From positions 62,001-126,000 of the forward strand of contig NZ_JAJSOH010000002.1 of the NCBI RefSeq assembly GCF_021277265.1: a DNA stretch of 64,000 nucleotides, given 5' to 3'. This DNA is from Kineosporia rhizophila (lineage in GTDB: Bacteria; Actinomycetota; Actinomycetes; Actinomycetales; Kineosporiaceae). Under the pieces are notes generated by a model. That model was not told the origin of the DNA and did not search any database. It was given only the letters and a program-made list of their open reading frames with translations. The position numbers and the translations under genes were made by a program. Below are positions 61,140-64,000 of this stretch, one piece after another (the stretch's first letter is position 1; each line of letters begins with the position of its first letter).

Positions 61140-63280
61140 CAGGCAATCCTCCGTTCCTGGGTCTGGGCGACCTGGTGGCGCACCAGGCCGGCCAGCGACT
61201 CGGCGCGCAGATCGTCGAGGGTGATCAGTTCGCCGCCGAGGCCGGCGGCCAGCTTTCCGGCCATACCGAGCCGCACCGGCCCGCGTTCGCAGTCGACCAC
61301 CACGCTGCGGATGCCCCTTCGGGCAAATTCCGCGGCGATCCGTGTCGGGTCCTCACCCGCGGTGTGCCGGCCGTCGGTGACGATCACCAACAACGGACGT
61401 CGGTGGGGGTCTCGGAGGCGCTCGTTACCGATGGCGGTCCAGGACTTGCGCAAACCGGCCGAGAGCGGGGTCCGGCCTCCGGTCGGGAGCCTGTCCAGAC
61501 GCATACGAGCGGCCTCGACGGCACCGGTGGGCGGAAGGGCAAGCTCGGCGTCCTGGCCCCGGAACGTGACCAGCCCGACCCGGTCACGGCGCTGGTAGGC
61601 GTCGAGGAGCAGGGAGAGCACAGCACCCTTGACCGCGGCCATGCGCTGTTTGGCGGCCATCGAGCCGGAGGCGTCCACGCAGAAGAGGATCAGGTTGCCC
61701 TCACGGCCTTCTCGCACACCGAGCCGGATGTCGTCCCGGCGCAGCAGCACCGGACCGCCCGGCACCCGGCCGCGAGCATGCTGCTGAGTCGCGGCCGCAG
61801 TGAGGGTGGCGGGCAGATGCACCCGGCCACCGGAGTCCCGTTCCGCGGTCAGGGGCAGGGTGGCGATCGTCCGGCCGGAGACCGTCAGAGCCCGGGACCG
61901 CCTGCCTGCAGCGCCTTTTCCGAGTCCGGGCACCTTGAACGAGCGCACCTTGAACGGGCTGGTGGCCGCAACCGCGTCCTGCGTGGGAGCCGGGGCACGA
62001 GGTGTCTGCTCGTCCGGCTCGTCCTCGTTCTTTCGTGCGGAAGCGTTCCCTCCGGCTGGAGATGGCCCGGCCTGGTCCCGACCAGCCTGATCCGAGACGG
62101 ACTCGGGCTGCGAACCAGCGGCCTGACGATCGTCCACAGGCTCTTGTTCGCCGGAATCGCCCTGGGGCCCCTGCGGATTCTGCGGGTCCTGCCCACCCGG
62201 GCCACCCTGCGGGCCCTCGGGGCCGCCGTCAGGATCGGTCTGCGGCGGTTCCGGGTCTTCGGGCGCGTTGTCGCGCAGCGCCTCGTCGAGCAGGTTCTCG
62301 TCCATGCCGGGGGCGTCGAACGGGTCCCGGCGGCGGCGGTGCGGGAGCGCGAACATCGCTGCAACCCGGACGTCTTCGCTGGTCACGCTGCTGCGCCCGG
62401 CCCAGGCCGCGTGAGCCCGGGCGGTGCGGGCGACCACCAGGTCGGCCCGCATGCCGTCCACGTCGAAAGCCGCGCACACACCGGCGATCTGGTGTAGCAC
62501 CCCGTCGGACAGTTCGACGGCGGCAAGACGCTCACGGGCGGAGACGATGCGGGCGGAGAGCTCGCGTTCGGCCTCCTGCCACTCCTTGACGAAAGCTTCC
62601 GGGTCCGCGTCGAAGGCCAGACGGCGGCGGACCACCTCGGCCCGCACCTGCGGATCCCGGCTGGCCCGCACCTCGACGGTCAGACCGAACCGGTCGAGCA
62701 GCTGCGGGCGCAGCTCCCCCTCTTCGGGGTTCATCGTTCCGACGAGCACGAAACGGGCGGCGTGCGTGATCGAGATGCTTTCCCGCTCGATGTGCACCCG
62801 GCCCATCGCGGCCGCGTCGAGCAGCACGTCCACCAGGTGGTCGTGCAGCAGGTTGACCTCGTCGACGTAGAGGATCCCGCGGTGCGCCCCGGCCAGCAGC
62901 CCGGGCTCGTAGGCCCGTACGCCGGCGGAGAGCGCGCGGTCCAGGTCGAGGGAGCCGAGCAGACGGTCCTCGGTGGCGCCGACCGGCAGTTCGACCAGCC
63001 GGGCCGGTCGGGGGTGGTGCTCGTGGCCGTGCGGCTGGTCGGGGCACTCCGGGTCGGGAGCGTGCGGGTCGCAGCCGAAGCGGCAGCCGGAGATCACGTC
63101 GACCGGGGGCAGCAGGTTCGCCAGCGCGCGCACCGCGGTGGACTTGGCTGTGCCCTTCTCACCACGGACCAGGACACCGCCGATGTCGGGGGCCACCGAC
63201 GAGAGAAGGAGCGACAGGACCAGATCGTCCATGCCGACGACGGCGGTCAACGGATACGGGGGCACCAGTGGTTCCTCCAC
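61139..63280 (-). CDS. Cobaltochelatase I/D-type ATPase subunit (ChlI-ChlD fusion)
   Basis: 713 aa from a GTG at 63280; an RNA start upstream is implied by the riboswitch. The N-terminal AAA+ domain is ChlI/CobS-like (PLTAVVGMDDLVLSLLLSSV, Walker A GEKGTAKST at 40-48, Walker B GILYVDEVNLL, LVGTMNPEEGELRPQLLDRFGL). A long Pro/Gln/Gly/Asp linker (~370-465) leads to a vWA domain with MIDAS motif FCVDASGSMAAKQ. It powers CobN with ATP, replacing separate CobS and CobT (chelatase) subunits. An alternative role in magnesium chelation is unlikely next to cobO and cobB. Confidence 0.95.
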   Translation of the reverse strand: MEEPLVPPYPLTAVVGMDDLVLSLLLSSVAPDIGGVLVRGEKGTAKSTAVRALANLLPPVDVISGCRFGCDPHAPDPECPDQPHGHEHHPRPARLVELPVGATEDRLLGSLDLDRALSAGVRAYEPGLLAGAHRGILYVDEVNLLHDHLVDVLLDAAAMGRVHIERESISITHAARFVLVGTMNPEEGELRPQLLDRFGLTVEVRASRDPQVRAEVVRRRLAFDADPEAFVKEWQEAERELSARIVSARERLAAVELSDGVLHQIAGVCAAFDVDGMRADLVVARTARAHAAWAGRSSVTSEDVRVAAMFALPHRRRRDPFDAPGMDENLLDEALRDNAPEDPEPPQTDPDGGPEGPQGGPGGQDPQNPQGPQGDSGEQEPVDDRQAAGSQPESVSDQAGRDQAGPSPAGGNASARKNEDEPDEQTPRAPAPTQDAVAATSPFKVRSFKVPGLGKGAAGRRSRALTVSGRTIATLPLTAERDSGGRVHLPATLTAAATQQHARGRVPGGPVLLRRDDIRLGVREGREGNLILFCVDASGSMAAKQRMAAVKGAVLSLLLDAYQRRDRVGLVTFRGQDAELALPPTGAVEAARMRLDRLPTGGRTPLSAGLRKSWTAIGNERLRDPHRRPLLVIVTDGRHTAGEDPTRIAAEFARRGIRSVVVDCERGPVRLGMAGKLAAGLGGELITLDDLRAESLAGLVRHQVAQTQERRIA

Positions 63281-63329
63281 TCCCGGTGGGTCTCCACGCC
63301 CACCGCTAGCGCACACCGCACCCAGGCGG

Positions 63330-63460
63330 GCACGGGGACCTGATCGGAGTACCTGGCTCCCGGATCGTGTCCGGTCACAGTGGCGGGACCGCCCCGGACT
63401 CGGAGGACCACCCGTGACAGGCCGGACCTCCTGCACCGGTGTTCCTCCGCGCGGGTCGCC
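63330..63460 (-). promoter_or_regulatory. Cobalamin riboswitch upstream of the chelatase-cobO-cobB-cobC unit
   Basis: Read on the minus strand, the conserved parts are GGTGCAGG (near 63438-63431), GAGTCCGGGGCGG then TCCCGCCACTGTGA (63401-63375), and GGGAGCCAGGTACTCC (63362-63347). These match the B12-box pattern and distal elements. The start of the chelatase gene follows ~60 nt downstream. Confidence 0.9.
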
Positions 63461-63530
63461 TCGGATACTGCCACATCCGGATGTCCGGGCAATCCCCCAC
63501 CGGACGTCACCACCGCTGCCAGCGGCGTGA

Positions 63531-64000
63531 TCATGGCCGGCCGGGCGGCACGAACGGCAGCCCGTCGGGCACACCCCCGTTGATCAGGCGCTCGAGGGCC
63601 GCGACGTCGAGGTGGTCGGCCACCATGTCGGCCAGCGAGTCCAGCCGGGCCTCACGCAACGCCGCGAACGAGGTGTCGGGGGCGACCCGGAACCCGTCCC
63701 GCCCGGCCAGATCGGCGATCTCGGTCAGGAAGGCCCGGCGGAACGCGTCGTTCTCGAGCGCGCCGTGCCAGGTGGTGCCCCAGACCGGCCCGCTGCGCCA
63801 GCCGTCCAGGAAGACCTCGGCCGACCTCCGGAGCCCTTCGGGGGCTTCCGGGTCGAGGGTGACGACGCCGTGGTGGATCTCATAACCCTCCACCGGGTGC
63901 CCGAGCGCGGTTCCGTGCGGCCGGGCCAGCACCTTCTCGGCACCGAAATCGGTGCGGGTGGGCAGGAGGCCGAGACCGGGCACGCGGCCCCGCCGGGACT
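63531..64000 (-). CDS. cobQ: Cobyric acid synthase, C-terminal glutamine amidotransferase part (5' end missing)
   Basis: The window ends inside the gene; ~156 C-terminal residues are visible. LGLLPTRTDFGAEKVLARP follows the amidotransferase Cys region, and the catalytic His/Glu motif is WGTTWHGALENDAFRRAFL. The end AALERLINGGVPDGLPFVPPG is like CobQ. It amidates b, d, e and g positions of adenosylcobyrinic acid a,c-diamide. It precedes the riboswitch-controlled chelatase unit on the same strand, so the two may be partly linked. Confidence 0.93.
   Translation of the reverse strand, partial: SRRGRVPGLGLLPTRTDFGAEKVLARPHGTALGHPVEGYEIHHGVVTLDPEAPEGLRRSAEVFLDGWRSGPVWGTTWHGALENDAFRRAFLTEIADLAGRDGFRVAPDTSFAALREARLDSLADMVADHLDVAALERLINGGVPDGLPFVPPGRP

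Overview
The window is chromosomal DNA from a very GC-rich actinomycete. The evidence is the third-position G/C bias in every gene, the frequent GTG/TTG starts, and families typical of Actinomycetota: a SigE-type ECF sigma factor, WYL and YtrA regulators, a TIGR03086/mycothiol-type DinB protein, an FBP treble-clef protein, a GH13 amylase of Streptomyces type, and coenzyme B12 genes in the oxygen-dependent arrangement. The genus cannot be fixed from the sequence alone. I see no phage, transposase, CRISPR array, tRNA or rRNA.

Layout. 1-7.7 kb: a truncated SGNH hydrolase, a LuxR-type response regulator, three exported proteins (RTX-like repeat protein, an unknown, a lysyl-oxidase-like copper protein), a MerR regulator fused to a sliding-clamp-like module, and a DoxX protein. 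7.8-17.3 kb: a zinc-ribbon membrane protein, a winged-helix protein, a secreted alpha-amylase, SRPBCC and DUF4236 proteins, a GntR regulator with an esterase, a metallo-beta-lactamase/rhodanese protein, and three small genes. 17.5-26 kb: a membrane protein, a lipoprotein, an acyltransferase coupled to a HAD hydrolase, a 53-aa ORF, a cell-envelope block (L,D-transpeptidase, small exported protein, ECF sigma factor and likely anti-sigma partner), an FBP protein, a paralogue of the 7.9 kb membrane protein, and a phosphodiesterase. 26.1-28 kb: a tandem glycine riboswitch driving gcvT-gcvH. 28-37.2 kb: regulator/target pairs (FAD monooxygenase/WYL, LysR/NmrA-like, YtrA/ABC transporter, MarR/MFS).

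37.2-64 kb holds much of the cobalamin pathway in four transcription blocks. They are cobG-cobH-cobIJ (minus), cobN (plus, behind a cobalamin riboswitch), cobT-cobA/cysG (minus), and a cobaltochelatase I/D fusion with cobO, cbiA/cobB and a CobE-CobC fusion (minus, behind a second cobalamin riboswitch). The C-terminal end of cobQ lies at the right edge. Together they cover methylation of uroporphyrinogen III, oxidative contraction of precorrin-3A (CobG, hence the aerobic route), methyl migration, cobalt insertion by CobN plus the I/D subunit, a,c-amidation, adenosylation, aminopropanol arm chemistry and lower-ligand activation. Not seen here: cobM, cobL, cobK, cobU, cobS and cobD/cbiB. Interleaved with the cob genes are a GH63-type glucosidase, a SWIM protein and a SNF2 helicase.

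The best candidates for something unusual are the MerR/beta-clamp fusion (6.1-7.1 kb), the paralogous pair of membrane proteins sharing AERRYLPAM and LPxRxxDLPGG signatures, the small-gene trio at 16.2-17.3 kb, the in-frame GC-palindrome element inside cobN, and the CobE-CobC fusion.
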